Notes under the pieces: generated by a model | The model's database searches: none | Seen by the model: only the letters and a program-made list of their open reading frames with translations | What the model was told of the DNA's origin: nothing | Translations under genes and position numbers: made by a program | Source of the DNA: Pampus argenteus | Lineage: Eukaryota > Chordata > Actinopteri > Scombriformes > Stromateidae | Length of the DNA stretch: 64,000 nucleotides | Direction of reading: 5' to 3' | NCBI GenBank assembly: GCA_036937835.1 | Contig: CM072873.1 | Span: 16,604,001 to 16,668,000 of the forward strand | Part shown: piece by piece, positions 11,701 through 24,435 of the stretch | Numbering within the stretch: position 1 is the first letter of the stretch | Layout of the letters: every line of letters starts with the position of its first letter

Positions 11701-12600
11701 GGGGCTCTGGCCACAAACCCAAACCCGTGCCTATGACCCACATGCCCTGCAGAGCATCAGCACACATAGAGCTGCTTGCCAGTAAGTCATCATGTGTTGT
11801 ATCTGATCATTCTCTGCTCTGTTGCAGCATTTTTAAAGGAACAGACAGGGTTATCTTATCTTAGCACAAAGACTGGATTTGGTGGTGGGGCGAGGGGTTC
11901 GACTGGTTCTGTCTGAGGAAGAAATGTGATCATTTCTGTGTCATTCAAACTGAATATCTTTAGGTTTGAGTTTTGATTTGACAAAGCATGATATTTTAAA
12001 GACGTCTCTCGAGCTTTAATAATTTATAACCGTTTTTATAACAATGATTTACTGACAAAACTATAGGCGATTCTTCAACCAATCGATAAAACAATTGGCC
12101 GATTAATCGATAACGATAATAATCTTTTGTTGTAACACTAGTCCGAAGATAAGACCCCAAGAGGTCAACTTTAGGAGCTGTTGGTTATAAGCTTTAAACA
12201 GTCAGGCTAGCTGTTTCCAGTCTTTATGCTAGGCTAAGTTAGCCGTCTCTTGGCTCTGTCTTCATGTTTTAGTGTAATGACATGTGTGTTCTTATAAAAC
12301 TGTAACATCACCATGTTTTTGCTATTAGAACTCATTTAAATGACTTTTATCTCTTCAGCACCTAAGCATGACCACCCCAAGTTTGAGGGAGATCGCTCAG
12401 CGTGTTGGCCTGTCTCCAGAGCATCCAGAAACTACACCGCCAACCAGAGACTCCTGGAGCTGTCCTCACCCAAAGAGAGGAAGGCGCTGTTTGAGGGCTA
12501 CGACCCGTACATCGTTAGCCGGGGAGCCCGCTCTGCAAGCCCCTCGCCTCGGATACAGCAGCTCTGTCTGCCGCTGCCCCGCAAATGTAGCTCAAAGTAG
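8241..12600 (+). CDS. theg: Sperm microtubule-associated protein 2 / THEG
   Basis: THEG (SPMAP2) is a testis and sperm protein built from short repeats containing LAQPK-type motifs, associated with sperm microtubules. Phase-consistent exons are 8241-8262 (tentative start, MEELGYS), 8907-8982 (MATRMQQLAQPKPN), 9060-9121 (RRSVYWLDKLPPEKTGK), 9220-9277 (DLTPRWSELCRSKNF), 9843-9969 (SERLCSLAQPRAPT), 11640-11781 (TTRICQLAQPKRK) and 12359-12600 (TPKHDHPKF; TANQRLLELSSPKER; ends KCSSK, TAG 12598-12600). The joined model is 242 residues, shorter than human (about 379). The motif RRSVYWLD.LPPEKTGK is diagnostic. The first exon (weak GTGTCT donor) and the acceptor at 11639 are least certain. An AATAAA at 12904-12909 is the likely poly(A) signal. 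A near-identical defective copy of the fifth exon sits at 8455-8570. Human THEG neighbours PLPP2, which follows two genes on. Confidence 0.87.
8409..8725 (+). pseudogene. Duplicated theg exon, copy 1 (damaged)
   Basis: This segment is a near-identical copy of 9797-10144, including intron on both sides, so it is a DNA duplication and not retroposition. The exon-like part is 8455-8570 (116 bp). It differs from the intact copy by an 11-bp deletion near its 5' end and one Ala/Val substitution. In the phase used by the intact copy it reads LGSE then stop. It keeps AG and GTGAGT splice sites. It cannot be spliced in frame to exon 8907-8982, but a path from 8262 through this copy to 11640 would keep frame. 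Confidence 0.8.
8743..8791. repeat. (AT)n microsatellite
   Basis: Alternating AT with a few CA/AC interruptions, lying in the theg intron just after duplicated copy 1. Confidence 0.95.
9797..10144 (+). repeat. Duplicated theg exon, copy 2 (intact) with flanking intron
   Basis: This is the second member of the tandem pair. It contains the coding exon 9843-9969 (127 bp), whose phase fits both neighbours. Relative to copy 1 it has 11 extra bases at the exon start and a 15-bp extra tract near 10098-10112 in the downstream intron. Confidence 0.85.
10240..11060 (-). mobile_element. Degenerate Tc1-like DNA transposon fragment in theg intron
   Basis: The minus strand at about 10684-10890 encodes a broken peptide with KLAEVEVRSGRPR. 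This resembles the linker and GRPR hook of Tc1/mariner-type helix-turn-helix transposase N-termini. The flanks carry GTTTGGGCACCC and AACTTTTGCCAGATGCC, which resemble end sequences of a fish DNA transposon family. Stops and frameshifts show it is inactive. Boundaries are approximate; no target-site duplication was identified. Confidence 0.45.
11830..12255. repeat. Dispersed fish repeat, composite and degenerate
   Basis: The segment holds CTTAGCACAAAGACTGG and, further on, CTAGCTGTTTCCAGTCTTTATGC in opposite orientation. Between them is an ATTAATCGATAACGATAAT block typical of a second dispersed element. The first pair also occurs at 22680-22740, supporting repeat identity. It looks like two old elements, one inside the other. 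Confidence 0.5.
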
Positions 12601-14192
12601 GAGGGATGATGACCACATGTTCCCTGGAGAGTTGTGCTTTTTGTTCGTTCTGTCAACACGAATGTGTACACAATGGTAGAACAGCACATCCCTATTGTAT
12701 ATCACCTTATTGTATACTTGTTTACACCTCCGTGTACCAGCTTGTCATGACACCTTTTGGCTGAAGGTGGTTTAGGATAAAGTATAAAGTTGGATTAGAA
12801 AAGTCTGTTGGATGTCATAAATACACACACACACGCACACACACACACATATGTGTTCAATCCATTTTTAATATCTGCTGTTGTGCTCATGTTTGCTATT
12901 AGTAATAAAGAACGAGACTTAATTGCTGAATCTCATTGTCAGACCATAAAACAAGCTGCAGCTGAAATTGCTCTGAGACATCCTCCTGCTCACATCCTCT
13001 AGTGCACATCCTTCACTTCCAAACAGTTTTCTTAGTTATTGTTACCATTCACAGAGCCAGTGAGTCAGCTTGGCAGTAACATGTGACATGCATGTATTTA
13101 TTTATTTTAAGATGAGCCCCTCAAAACCAGATTAAAACATGGACTGCTGTGAATGGACAAAGTGAAACCTAGGTTTTTTTCTCCTCGTTATTTGAATTTT
13201 TACGTGGTTAAAGCCTTATTTCGTGAACCTCGTCGGGACCCCGAACCACACTTTGGGAACCGTTCATGACACAACGCCGGGGCGGGAACACATTGTGTTT
13301 CAGGCTGTTGAGTAAACGGTGCGGATGGACGCGCCGGTGGGACGCGCAGGTGGGACGCGCCGGTGAGACGCGCCGGTGGGACGCGCAGGTGATCCGCGCT
13401 CTGTGTCGCTGGTGAGTGGACGCGTTTCACCCGCAGAGCTCATTTCAGTCAGTCATGTTTGATTCAGGCTGTTCTCCGTGTTCATCTTCATCTGAATTCA
13501 GGTAGTGAAGTTTAAGTAGTTTGACGCGTAACGCAGCCGTTTAAATCTCTGATAGAACCAACTTCAAAATTCAGTTTCATTCCTTATATGATCTTTTCTT
13601 TTATGCTGTTATGTAATATTAGCGTCAATTAATTGATCAACTGAAAAAAACCTGCAACAATTTTAAGTCGGTCAAGCTTCTCCACTGTCAGGGTAAAGTG
13701 AAGTAATGGTGAGACTTAGACTTAGTTGCAGCTGAAACTTTTATAAGCTTATAAACTTTTTTTTAATTTTTAATAAGTTTAATATGTCCATATTATACGT
13801 TATACGCATTATTATATTTTATTATGCATGTTGCATGAAAATCTGTGACAGACAGGGACTAAAGTACATTAACAGTTTTGATTTGCTTGCACTTTATTCA
13901 TCATTATTTCCATTTTCTGCCACTTTATAGTGCTGATGATTAATTAATTAATTAATATAATACAATTATATTTTTACACCTGAACTTTTGCTTGCAGAGC
14001 TTTAATTAGCCAGTAATTCCCACTTCAGGATGTCCCTACTTGCAGAAACAAGCAGCATTTATAGGAGCTCATAGCAATGATAATGCTGTGAAAACCTACT
14101 ACAACAGGAAGCCGTTCCCGAGGAGATGAGATGTTACAATATGATGCTGGGAAATGAGTGAGAGGAGCTGCAGTATCAGGAGAGACCAGTTA
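12601..14192. other. theg 3' flank and cytokine-receptor 5' region
   Basis: AATAAA at 12904-12909 probably ends theg. A GC-rich stretch with CpGs at about 13200-13440 holds a 13-bp tandem repeat and a good donor CGCTG|GTGAGTGG near 13410, a likely first noncoding exon of the downstream receptor. The rest is AT-rich and shows no coding potential. Confidence 0.45.
13327..13391. repeat. GC-rich 13-bp minisatellite in putative receptor promoter
   Basis: Five consecutive copies of GGACGCGCCGGTG, two carrying A for C (GCGCAGGTG) and one with a changed first base. Each copy has two CpGs, and the A variants create CAGGTG E-boxes. Confidence 0.9.
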
Positions 14193-15995
14193 ATGGAGCG
14201 GAGGCCGGCTGTGGTGTGGACCTGCCTGCTGGGAGCTGCACTCACCCTGGGTAACGTTCAGCGTCCTCTCCTTCTTTAATCCAGAGTAAAGTAGAGAGGT
14301 CGACCTGGTATAGTGATATGTGTGACTGGCTTTTAAAAGATAGAGGATACAGACTCTTTGCAAAAGCATGATGACTCATTATGTAAATGATATATCAATG
14401 AAGTATTTACAACAGCTTGTCACTCTGTGGCTCATCTACTGGCTTAACTGGTTTTTGATAGATACAATACATCAATAAGTTTGCTAAATGATGTACAATT
14501 TCAGAACCGTTCAAATCAGCAGCATTGTGACCTATTTTTATTATATTCACTTAACTGAAGCCAAATTTCACTTCCACGCCTTCACTGTTGTCATCTGTTG
14601 TGTTTATGTGCATGTGACAATAAGCCTCTTGAACTCTTGTGTATATATATATATATATTCTTGCATATATGTCTTGCACAGATATATACTAGTATGCACC
14701 AGAGTGAAGTTTGCATCAAGGCATCGTGTTCAGTCTTGTTTGAGTTTCGTTTAAACCTCAGGCCAAACTGCACATGAAGCCTGCCACAAATATTTGACGA
14801 AACAAATTGTAATGCATCCTCCTAAATTGGCTTCAGATATAATTCTTCTAAGGTCTGTTTTAATAAGTCCCTCAAACAATTTGACGTGTCTCATAACACC
14901 AATTCACTAGTTTTCTTTCTAATCTGTTCCTCTTTCTTTTTCTTCAACAAACCAAAAACTTCCTAATTGAGGAGGGGCAATATCTGCCTGTCCATACTGT
15001 TAATCCATCCTCTCTGCACCTTCAGTCCTGCCTCCAGCCCTCTCCATCACAACCTCCCAAACAGTCCCTCGACCCCCGCGGCTGATCAGCTGTGTGTTCC
15101 TGAATCGGGCTAATGTCACTTGTCGCTGGGACGCCGGAGACATCCCGGTGACGCACTACACTCTGCAAGTTCAGATGATGCCTGGGTGAGACATAACTTT
15201 CCTCTAATATATTAGAAGTCATGTTCAAACACATGCAAGTATGTAAAACATGCCGGAGCTTCATTTCATCCATGTTTTGCAGATTCACTCCACAATTATT
15301 TTTTTTCTATCCCTTCATATGTTCAAAAATATGTGTCACTAATCATTTTGTATAGTGTCACAAATGCCACAGTTCATATCATGAGTAATGAGTTGGGAGG
15401 CCATCGATATATATATATATATATATAATATATATAATTAATAAAGACAGAATTGAAATTACAGTGTTAATTCACTCTGTTTATGACGGAGATTGTGTAA
15501 GCATTTTTCCACTAGTTGCCTTGAAGGCAGGAAACTGATGTTGTCTGAAATGTACCACTGATGTCTGATATGATGTGTTCAGTGACAGCTGAGCCCTTTC
15601 ATACATGACAAGTGAGGCATTGCTTGGTACTTCTGTACCTTAAAAACCTTCATACGTTCCTCCACTTAGCACAGTGTCTCTCAAAATCAAATGTGATAAA
15701 AGACCTCAAAGAACGATCAAAACAATATATATATATCAATCCAACATGCTGTTGACAAACCCATTTATTTAGCTATTGTAGATTAAATATTATCTAGTGG
15801 GTGTATGCCACTGTATTTGATGATTGATAACAATTCTTTCGGCTGTAAGCAAATGCTTGGCTTTGTAATCTGCCTTTCAATCTCACATTCGTGTGATGCC
15901 TTCATGTCAGCTATCTGATTGGTTAGATAATACTTTCTGCTTGTCTTTGCCCAAAAAAATGAAACTCAGCATTTCAAATGCAATTGATGCAATTG

Positions 15996-16040
<45 letters not shown>

Positions 16041-16164
16041 CAGGGTTGCATGTGTAACATCCACTTTTGCGTGACAAAGCCTGCATCTATGTGTGCATGT
16101 GGTTTTGTTTATTATTATGCTGTTGCCCAGGGAAAATTTGGACTTGGATGAACATTTCTTTTCA

Positions 16165-16201
<37 letters not shown>

Positions 16202-19200
16202 GGTATAGGTTTGTCTTGATATTTATGCGCATGAGGAGATGTGTAGAACTGAGCCTTTTTGCAACAAACAGCTCTCTGAAGACGTTCACCTGCACCACGT
16301 CTGGCTTGAGCTGCACAGCAGGGATGAGCTGCTCATCCGTGAGATCTATCTTTTGCATCACCATCACGGCACACGGCTACAGCCAGGACGTACTATCAGA
16401 ACCTCGGTGTCAGCGTGGTCGGATTGAAGGTGAGGCTGCTGTGCTTCTCCCACTCGTACCGTCATTGTTCATCTTCCGTGTCTTTCTCAATCTTCTCTCT
16501 GTGTATTCCTCAGTGATGTTGCCACCAGTGACTTTGAACAGCGTGAAGCCCGTCGGAGGGAGACCTCGGTGTTTGAATGTAATCTGGAGCCGTACATTGT
16601 CTGTTTTTCCTGTGTCGAACTCTGAAGTCAAAGCCGGAGACTTGAATTCCCAAATTGAGTTCACGTCACAGGGGCAGGTCTGCCACTCCCGAATATGCCA
16701 AACACATAAGTGCATGAAGGAATATACACTAAATATTCATTTATATAGTAAAAGCGCAAGGTGCAGTATTATAAAATATCAAATGTCACACTAGTGGTGC
16801 CGATTCTCAAAGTTAAGTACGAATTTTGCAAATTTAGACTCCATGACATCCTGTTTTCTTTTTCCCGCTCACTTGTAATGTTGGAAACATAAGCATCAAA
16901 TAATCTAATAAAGCTTTTGGTTATAAATATTAATTATTAATTAAATACTTCACGCGGCACCCTTTAAAAATAAAGCCAAATGTGACAAATGTAGTTTCTT
17001 CAGAAGTTAAAACCCTCACATCACTTTCTTCTGTTTCTCTCGTACAGGTCGATGTTCAGGTCAAAAATGTCACAGTGAAAGACTACAGCTTCACGGTTTG
17101 TCTCTTCAGACCTGACACCTCGTATATGGTCAGGCTTCGACACAGATACCAAGGCCCGGAGAGCCCCTGGAGCCCGTGGAGCAACGCGTGTCAAGGAAGG
17201 ACAGGGGAGGACGGTGAGAGCAGACAGGGTTGGCAAACTTGTGTCGTGACAAGAAATATTGGTGTCTGATCTTATCAGCAATGTCACACAATCAGCTTTC
17301 TATAACCTCAAAAATATCTCATCAATTCAGGAGGCTTCCTGTTTAATTCAGTCGGCGAAAAAAAACGAGTGCGTGCTTTTGTCACAAGCAGCTCGACTAC
17401 TGCAGTGGTCTCTTTTTCTGAACCCACCGTACACATTTTACCTACATGCAGATGAGAGAAGCATATTTCAGCCAAGGTTGAACCCAGCCACGGTGAAAAA
17501 AAAGCGAAAACAGTTTTGATTTTAAGAACAACACACTTAAACTTTTTCACTTGGAGCAGCAACTCACTTCCCCCATTTTTTTTTTGCAGCCATTCATGGT
17601 TGCCAGGCAACATATCCTAATGATGCTGATGATCCTTTGAATTTTTCATCTAGTGCCACTATGATGTTGACTTGGTTTTGTGGAGTGAAATTTGACGTAT
17701 ACGTATGCCTGTTCCCCGAACTTTCTACCACAAATGCGAGGACAACATTGTTATTTCTCCAGTACTTAGCAGAACTAATGACATTCCCATCAGCCTCAGC
17801 TGTACTTTGTGTTGTGCAGATTAGCAAATGTAAGATGGTGAACTTCAAGAGAGAAGCCATAGAGAAAACATTTCCACCTCATACTTTAATTTTAATTACC
17901 AGTGCTGTAGGAGACATGTGTGGATGTTTTTCACTGCTGGAGAGAATACATACCGCCCCTTTTGTAATTTATTTCAATTTATTATTATTATTATTATTAT
18001 TTTTTCTATCTCCCAGCTCCGTCTTGTGCACCAGCATTCTGGAGGCAAGTGGGAGAAACTGACAACACCGGGTGGAGGCTCATCTCACTGCTTTGGAAGG
18101 TGTGTGTGTGTGTGTGCTTATTGAACATTGTGCGTAAATGAGTCATTATATAACAATATATTGCTTTGGCTTTGGACTTTAACAGTTTAATAATTTGGAT
18201 CTGATTAGTTCTAATCATTAACTCCTCATTGATTTGTTTTTTATGTCTCCCTGAAATTGTTTTTGTGCAACAGTCTGAGACCAATACTGAGACATATTGA
18301 TAGTTGGAGCAAGACAAAGAGGAAATAAATTCTCATGTAATCTCTGGATAATGCAACCGTTTGATTTTAAACCTCCATCATTTCACAGCAACTCACTCTT
18401 TAATTTGCTTTTCTGTTTTCTCTCCTGGTTTGTGTTTACGCTGCTCAGCCCTTGACTCGCTTTCTGGCCAATGGCAAAGTTCTCTTCTACAACGTGACTT
18501 GCCAGACAGAGAGTGCTCAGGTCCTGAACGATTACGGGAGCTGCAAAGATTTGAATAATTCGTGCACTTCCTGTAGCTTGCTCCTCCCTGGTGCGCGATC
18601 CTCCTGTGCTCTGACGGCCTCGACCTCTGCAGGAACCTCTGCAGAAGCCCGAATATGGCTCCTTGGAGTTTCTGAGGCAGGTAGGGCCTAATCAAATCAT
18701 GCCTGCATTTGTTACTGTGTGTTTCTCTACAGATTTATACAGCTTTTACCCATCTGTATGTCTGTGCACCAAAGTGTCAAACATGAAAGAGACACCATTA
18801 CCATTTGTTTCTTCCCTTTTCTCTCCAGAGCCACCGCCCCCGAGCCAAATCACTGCAAGCCCACTGGATGACAATAACTTGGATGTGCGTTGGACGGCTC
18901 CGGTTGATCAGTCAGTGAGTGGCTTTGTAGTGGAGTGGTTTGCTGTTCGAGAGAAAAACAGCAGCATCCAACACTGGAAAAGGCTGAATAGCTCCAGGAC
19001 AGCACTCGTCATCACAGGTAATCCAATGATACATATGATAGCTTTAAGTGTCATGGTTAAAGTGTAAATAATATTTTTTTGAGTTACTTATGTTCATCTT
19101 TGTGTTGTTTTAGAGGGAGTAAAGCCGATGGAGCGTTATTCTATTTCTGTCAAAGCATTGTATGGCAAACAAGGTGCTGGACAGAAGAGGACGCTCCACA

Positions 19201-22200
19201 TTTACACACGACAAGGAGGTACGAGATCATTTTGACAGATGACTGACCCCAAAAAATCTGTTTCGAACAGGGTCTGGATGGAGAAAGTGGGGGTTCGGGT
19301 TTTTTTTTGGGCTAAGACGCTGTGAGAAAACAGCGCTGCACATAAGTCTTATTATGGTAGGAAACACCCTGCACGCATGATGTTTTTGACTTTAGAAAGT
19401 AATACAACACGTTAAGATTGTTTTTTTTTTTTTTTACACAAAGAATAGTTAGTAGTGGAGTGAAAAATAAGCTCCAGTTGCCATGTTACTTCATGACGAA
19501 TAAGCTGTATCACGCTCTGGCTACAGAGACAAACAGTGCTTGTTTCAGGATCGATTAGTTGTAATGTTTTCACTGTATTCAAAAGCTGGTGATTCATGTT
19601 GTAACTCAATGACACATGATTACCCCTGTCGATGTAATCTCAATCATGATTTCCTGAGACTGGAGAAGATGCATCGAGATACAAGTGAAAATAAATATAC
19701 ACGTCCCAACGTGTTATGCTGCAAACAAGCATAATAAAGAAGGAGAAAACAAGTAATAAATGCTGGATCGATTCCAGCTGCTGTTTTCATGTTGATTTAT
19801 GCCACGAGCCAGTGTGCTAATTAAGTCAACACGGTGTCCAAATCTTGTTTGTGAGGAAACGATATCCCTTTTAATAAATATTGTTGCGAGCAAAGATTGC
19901 CATCTATCTTCATTTTGGCGGACAAGATTCAATCAGCTGGTTGAAGCTGTTTTTTATTCGTCTGCTTGTACAGTACCATCAGCTGGTCCCACGCTGGAGG
20001 TGCAGCACATCTCCGGCAACACAGTAGAGCTCAGGTGGACTCCTGTACCTGTGGAGCTGTGTCACGGTTTCATCCGCAGCTACACGCTCTACTACACCGC
20101 TGCAAATCGACCAATCAGGAGTGAGTGATGACACACACAGAGCAGCACAGTACATCCACTGTTCTGTAACAGTACAGTCCGAAAATGTCTTTGAGTAGGA
20201 TGAGTGTGGCATCAGTTTAAAGTTCAGAGCTGCTTCCTCGACTCCAGTCTGTTTGTTTACTTGATTCAGAGACGTGTACAGTTGTTTGGGATCCATTCAG
20301 TAGATTTCCTTAATCCTAAAACTCACAAATAAAGACTAGTCTCAACAAAAATCTGCTTTTCTCTTGATTTGCATCATGTTTGTAACCTTGTGAGGATAGA
20401 ATTAACACTTACTGAGAGAAAAAAAGAGGTAAAGCTCATACATGTGTTAATTATTGTGTTGTTTTAGTTGTTTAATTGTATTAAGATCTTTTCTGGTTTA
20501 TTCAGGGAAGTTTGTGTCTGGTCATGTTCACCGTTACTCTCTGGAGGATCTGTCGCCCGGTAACTACGACATCTACATGCAGGCCAACACCGACGCTGGC
20601 GCCGGAGCAGCTGGGCTGCTCGCTAATGTGCACATAGGTGGAGAAGAGTCTCACACACACACACACACACAGACTCACTGCCCTCCAAATAGATTCATGG
20701 CGATTATCTTTAAATGAATTATGTGTGTTATGTGTGTTTGAAGGTTCTGAGGAAATCTCGATGGTGATTTGTGCTTTTCCGCTTTTGCTGACTTGTCTGG
20801 TACTGGTGCTGATGGCCTGCCTGGCACAGAATAAGAGGTGAGATCTCTGTCTTTCACCAATGACATCTCACATTAACCCAGATCAGGTCTGTTTGGAGTG
20901 AGTTGATCATTACATTAAATAAAATTACTTTTTTTTTTTTTTTAAACAAAAAACACATCAGGATAAAACAGAAGCTGTTTCAATATGTTCCTGATCCTTC
21001 CAACAGCAGTCTGGCCCACTGGACCCCAAAAACCACTTCAGAGGTAAATAAACTTTAACATCTGAGCTGTCTATCATCAGTTTATCTGCCCCAACACATG
21101 TAGATCAGTTTACTAGTTCTGGAAATTTCTACTCTGCCTGTCAAACGCTGTATAATGTCTTTGTCGTATTTGTAAAATATAAATGTCATCACCAGGTTTA
21201 GCTTGGCTTTAGCTTGGAGACTCTTTCCTTAAAAGAAAGCCAATCTTACATATTCAGAGCATACAGTTTGATAGCATTTAGGAATAAGGGGAGCAACAAA
21301 AGACAACAGATATATTGAAAATCCGTAGATTTACCCCAGTTGTCCAACTTAAATTTGGTCTGATTGAATATATATGGAATAATATTTTAAATACAGTAAA
21401 TCTGAAGTTATTTAGCACTTGTGACTTCTAGTTCCAGATATTAAAGTTAAAACTTTAAACAGCTTTAAAACTCTTGTGGACTCAGACAATCTCGAAAGTA
21501 AGAATCAGGCGCTGTTAAAATTTCAACCACTAGATGGCAGAAATGGACATCAAAAAACATGAAGTCTTGAATATTTCACTCAGTGGGAATGACATCAATT
21601 AAGAACCAGAACAAACTAACACAAAATACTTATAAAACTGTTCAACCTTAAAGGGAAAAACTGTATGTTGCTTAAAAATAATGTCCTCAAACAAAATGTA
21701 ATTATTTGAGTTTTTTTGTTTTTTTTTTAGAATATGAAGCAGCCTGCAGTACCAGAGGCGTCTGACATCAAATACTCTGAAGTTATTTTACTCAGTGAAA
21801 GTGATCTGCACGACCCGGCCCCGGATCAGGACTTCAGCTATCAGGGTGTCTGTAAGATCCAAACATATTCCAGTTACCAGTACTCTCCACTCCCAGTTTC
21901 TGGAGCTCAAACGCCTCAAAATACCCAAAAAATGAACAAGGAGTACACCAGAATTTCAACCAGAGACAAGACGACCTCCACCGCTGATGTCTCCTCCTGC
22001 CCCACCATCTACTCCAATGTCCTCGTCTCTCAAATTCATCAAACTCTTCCTGCAACCATCCTGTGCTCATCACATCCCCAAACCAATGTCAGTGTTAATG
22101 ACAGTAAGCTGCAGCCAGAGGGAGACAGTGAGCACGGCGTAGGATCTGATTCACCATCCTCTGAAACAGATGAACTGAACAGCTTTTTTCTAAGACAGTA

Positions 22201-22441
22201 TCACAGCTCTGTCTCCTTCCCTGATTCGCTTTCTCATCCAGTTGAAGGCACTTCACCCCAACACTGTTTTTCTAGAAGCCACTGTAACTCGGTCCCATCA
22301 CACCTCCCGGTTGCCCTCGCTCACCCCGACTCCTGTTCAGACACCTCTGCTACCACCTCCTCACCTGTCCGTTACTCTGTTTTTGTGGATTTCTCCTACT
22401 GTCCTGTGGAGTGCGGCCCATACGTCTCCTACAATACTTAG
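14193..22441 (+). CDS. Class I cytokine receptor, gp130 family (IL-27Ra-like)
   Basis: This is a single-pass receptor expected to signal through JAK/STAT. Exons are 14193-14250, 15026-15185, 16272-16429, 16514-16677, 17048-17213, 18017-18099, 18449-18680, 18829-19017, 19114-19218, 19974-20120, 20506-20637, 20744-20837, 20962-21043 and 21731-22441 (TAG), giving 826 residues. Visible parts are a hydrophobic signal peptide; a D1 cysteine motif C-x9-C-x-W (residues about 44-56); WSPWS at 221-225; three further fibronectin-III domains (about 236-340, 341-438, 439-531); a membrane segment at about 538-560; Box 1 VPDPSNSSLAHW; and a tail of about 265 residues with many tyrosines but no YxxQ STAT3 site. 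There is no N-terminal Ig domain, as in IL27RA, IL12RB1 and IL31RA, whereas Box 1 resembles gp130 and CSF3R. An in-frame upstream ATG at 14154 is an alternative start. ATTAAA at 22489-22494 is a likely poly(A) signal. Family is secure; orthology is not. Confidence 0.85.
15996..16201. repeat. (TG)n and (GA)n microsatellites before receptor exon 3
   Basis: A (TG)n run at about 15996-16030 ends in GAGAGAGA, and a second TG-then-GA run lies at about 16166-16201. They flank a short unique stretch in the receptor's second intron. Confidence 0.9.
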
Positions 22442-24435
22442 TCTCGAACCAGTTTTACAGTATCTGTAATACTGTAATTTTACTTTGTATTAAAATGTTC
22501 ATTATTATTATTGTTGATTTACAATAATGTGACTCAATTGATTGTTTATCAGACACAGATATTGTGCTTTTTTATTTTTATTTTATTTTGATAAGAAATG
22601 TAAAGGAATAGTTGTTGCCTTCTTACCCAGAATTAGTTTTCAAGATACACAACATACCTCTCTTATAAATTACAGCCAGCAAGCAGTTAGCTTAGCACAA
22701 AGACTGGAAACAAAGGTAAACAGCTAGCCTGGATCTGTCCAAACGTACCAAATCCAGCACCTCCGAGGATCACTAATAACACATTATTAACTTGTTTAAC
22801 CACACAAAAACAGAAGTGGAGGGTTGTGTTTCTATTCTCACACAGAGCCATGAAAGGGAAGAATGTCAGACTCCTGTAATTAACACTTGGTTTTATTTTG
22901 ACAGTCCAAAACATGAGAAAGATCAAGGTCGATCAGCTCTTTTTTTTACCAACACTGTATTCTTTGTGATTAATTCGGTGCATGTTTGTACTTGTTCTTT
23001 TTTGATTATAAACCAGGTCTATGTGCTATAAATACTGTGAAAGTATCCAAAAGCACAGTCAGTCAGTCAGTCAGTCAGTTTCTCCTGATAGCAGCTGTTT
23101 TTTCTTTTCTTTTTGTTTTCACTCATCCTCAACATTTATTTTTTCTGGATGTTGTGAGTGTTTATAACAGTATTTCATTCAGAGCTGAAGTTCTTGTCTT
23201 GTCTTGTTTACATTATTTGTATGTCTGAGTGTTAAAATATGCCGTCAGTGCACCAAGCAACAGTAATGCTGTGTGATGAGTTTAATATTTAGATTCACAA
23301 CTTTATTCACTGTACATAACTCGAGGGATGGGAGCGTTATATCTTCTAGACTGGACAGTTTATTCAGTTTGTCTGTAAATCTTCGGCTGGCACCTAACAG
23401 GTGTCATTAACAATATGAAGATATAGGTTCCCGATCCTGTTCATACTGGCTATTAAAAGACATGTGCTTTAAATACAAGTGATGGCTATTTAGATAGAGA
23501 TCTGCGGAAGTCTATTTCTGTCAAGAAGAAGAAAACCCATAAAGTTAAAGTCTCCCTTCACTCATCTTGTTACTTCAGTTGAATGTTGGAGCTTCGCTGT
23601 GCAGAATGATGCATGTGCAGAGTTTGAAGACTGTTTTCACATTCATCTGCTGAAGGGGGAACGTTTCTTTATGCTCACAGTTTATAGGGATATGGACATA
23701 TGAGTATATGAGAGGGTTTGGAAGCTGTGGTTCAGTCCATTTATAGAGAATATTTATACGTCTTAAAACATGTCTAAAGGGGATGTTTAGGAATGATGAA
23801 GACAAAAATACTCATTTGTTACATGTACATATACATATTCAAATCAACATCACAACATACTAAGTCAAATGTGTCACTTTTATCTCAACATTTTTGGTCA
23901 AAATTGTGAGATTTTAAGACAAAATACTGACTAAAACTCATAATCTTTGCTTGTATAATTAAATCCTCTCTTTTTGCTTTTCCTGGTAAAATGAGTTTCT
24001 ATGATGTCGAAATAAAAAATAAAAGAAAAATAAAACTATATCTGAGAAATGGGAAGTCATACAGTATAGATGAGTTACCGGTTTGTGTGAAAACTTTACT
24101 TTTTTCTCTCCCTTCACTCTTCAGGGGGGGCTTCGGGAAGCCAAATCCTCTGTCAGCCCGTTTTTGGTGCGCTAAAAGACGCGCCCCCAACACCGTGCGT
24201 AAAAAGGGGCAGAACGAGGCGCACCTGAAACTGCGCAGCACGGACGGACAGACAGACGCACAGGTAACACAACAGAGGAGCGGAGCCGGAAGAACGAGTA
24301 GGTTGACTTGTCCTGATAGTAGTCATTATAACCACCTATAACCTGCGCTTTTTTTTTTTAAAAAAAAACAAACAAAAAAAACCAAAAAAATCCAACACGA
24401 TTTATTTATGAAAGTGAGGCGGAACCGGAGGAAAC
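22442..24435. other. Intergenic: receptor 3' flank and plpp2 5' region
   Basis: After the receptor poly(A) signal comes a dispersed repeat (22640-22870) and AT-rich unique sequence. The last 320 bases before the plpp2 start are less AT-rich, contain several CpGs, and probably hold the plpp2 promoter and 5' UTR. No open frame here looks like a real gene. Confidence 0.5.
22640..22870. repeat. Dispersed fish repeat (AGCTTAGCACAAAGACTGG type)
   Basis: Contains GCTTAGCACAAAGACTGGAA, then ACAGCTAGCCTGGATCTGTCC and a tract ending near ACCACACAAAAACAGAAGTG. The same words occur in part at 11860 and 12220. Recognised as a widespread teleost repeat; class not assigned. Confidence 0.5.

Noticed and set aside
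14193..22441. Receptor could be EBI3, which neighbours YJU2 in human
   Set aside because: EBI3 is secreted with only two domains; this protein has three extra fibronectin domains, a membrane segment, Box 1 and a long tail.
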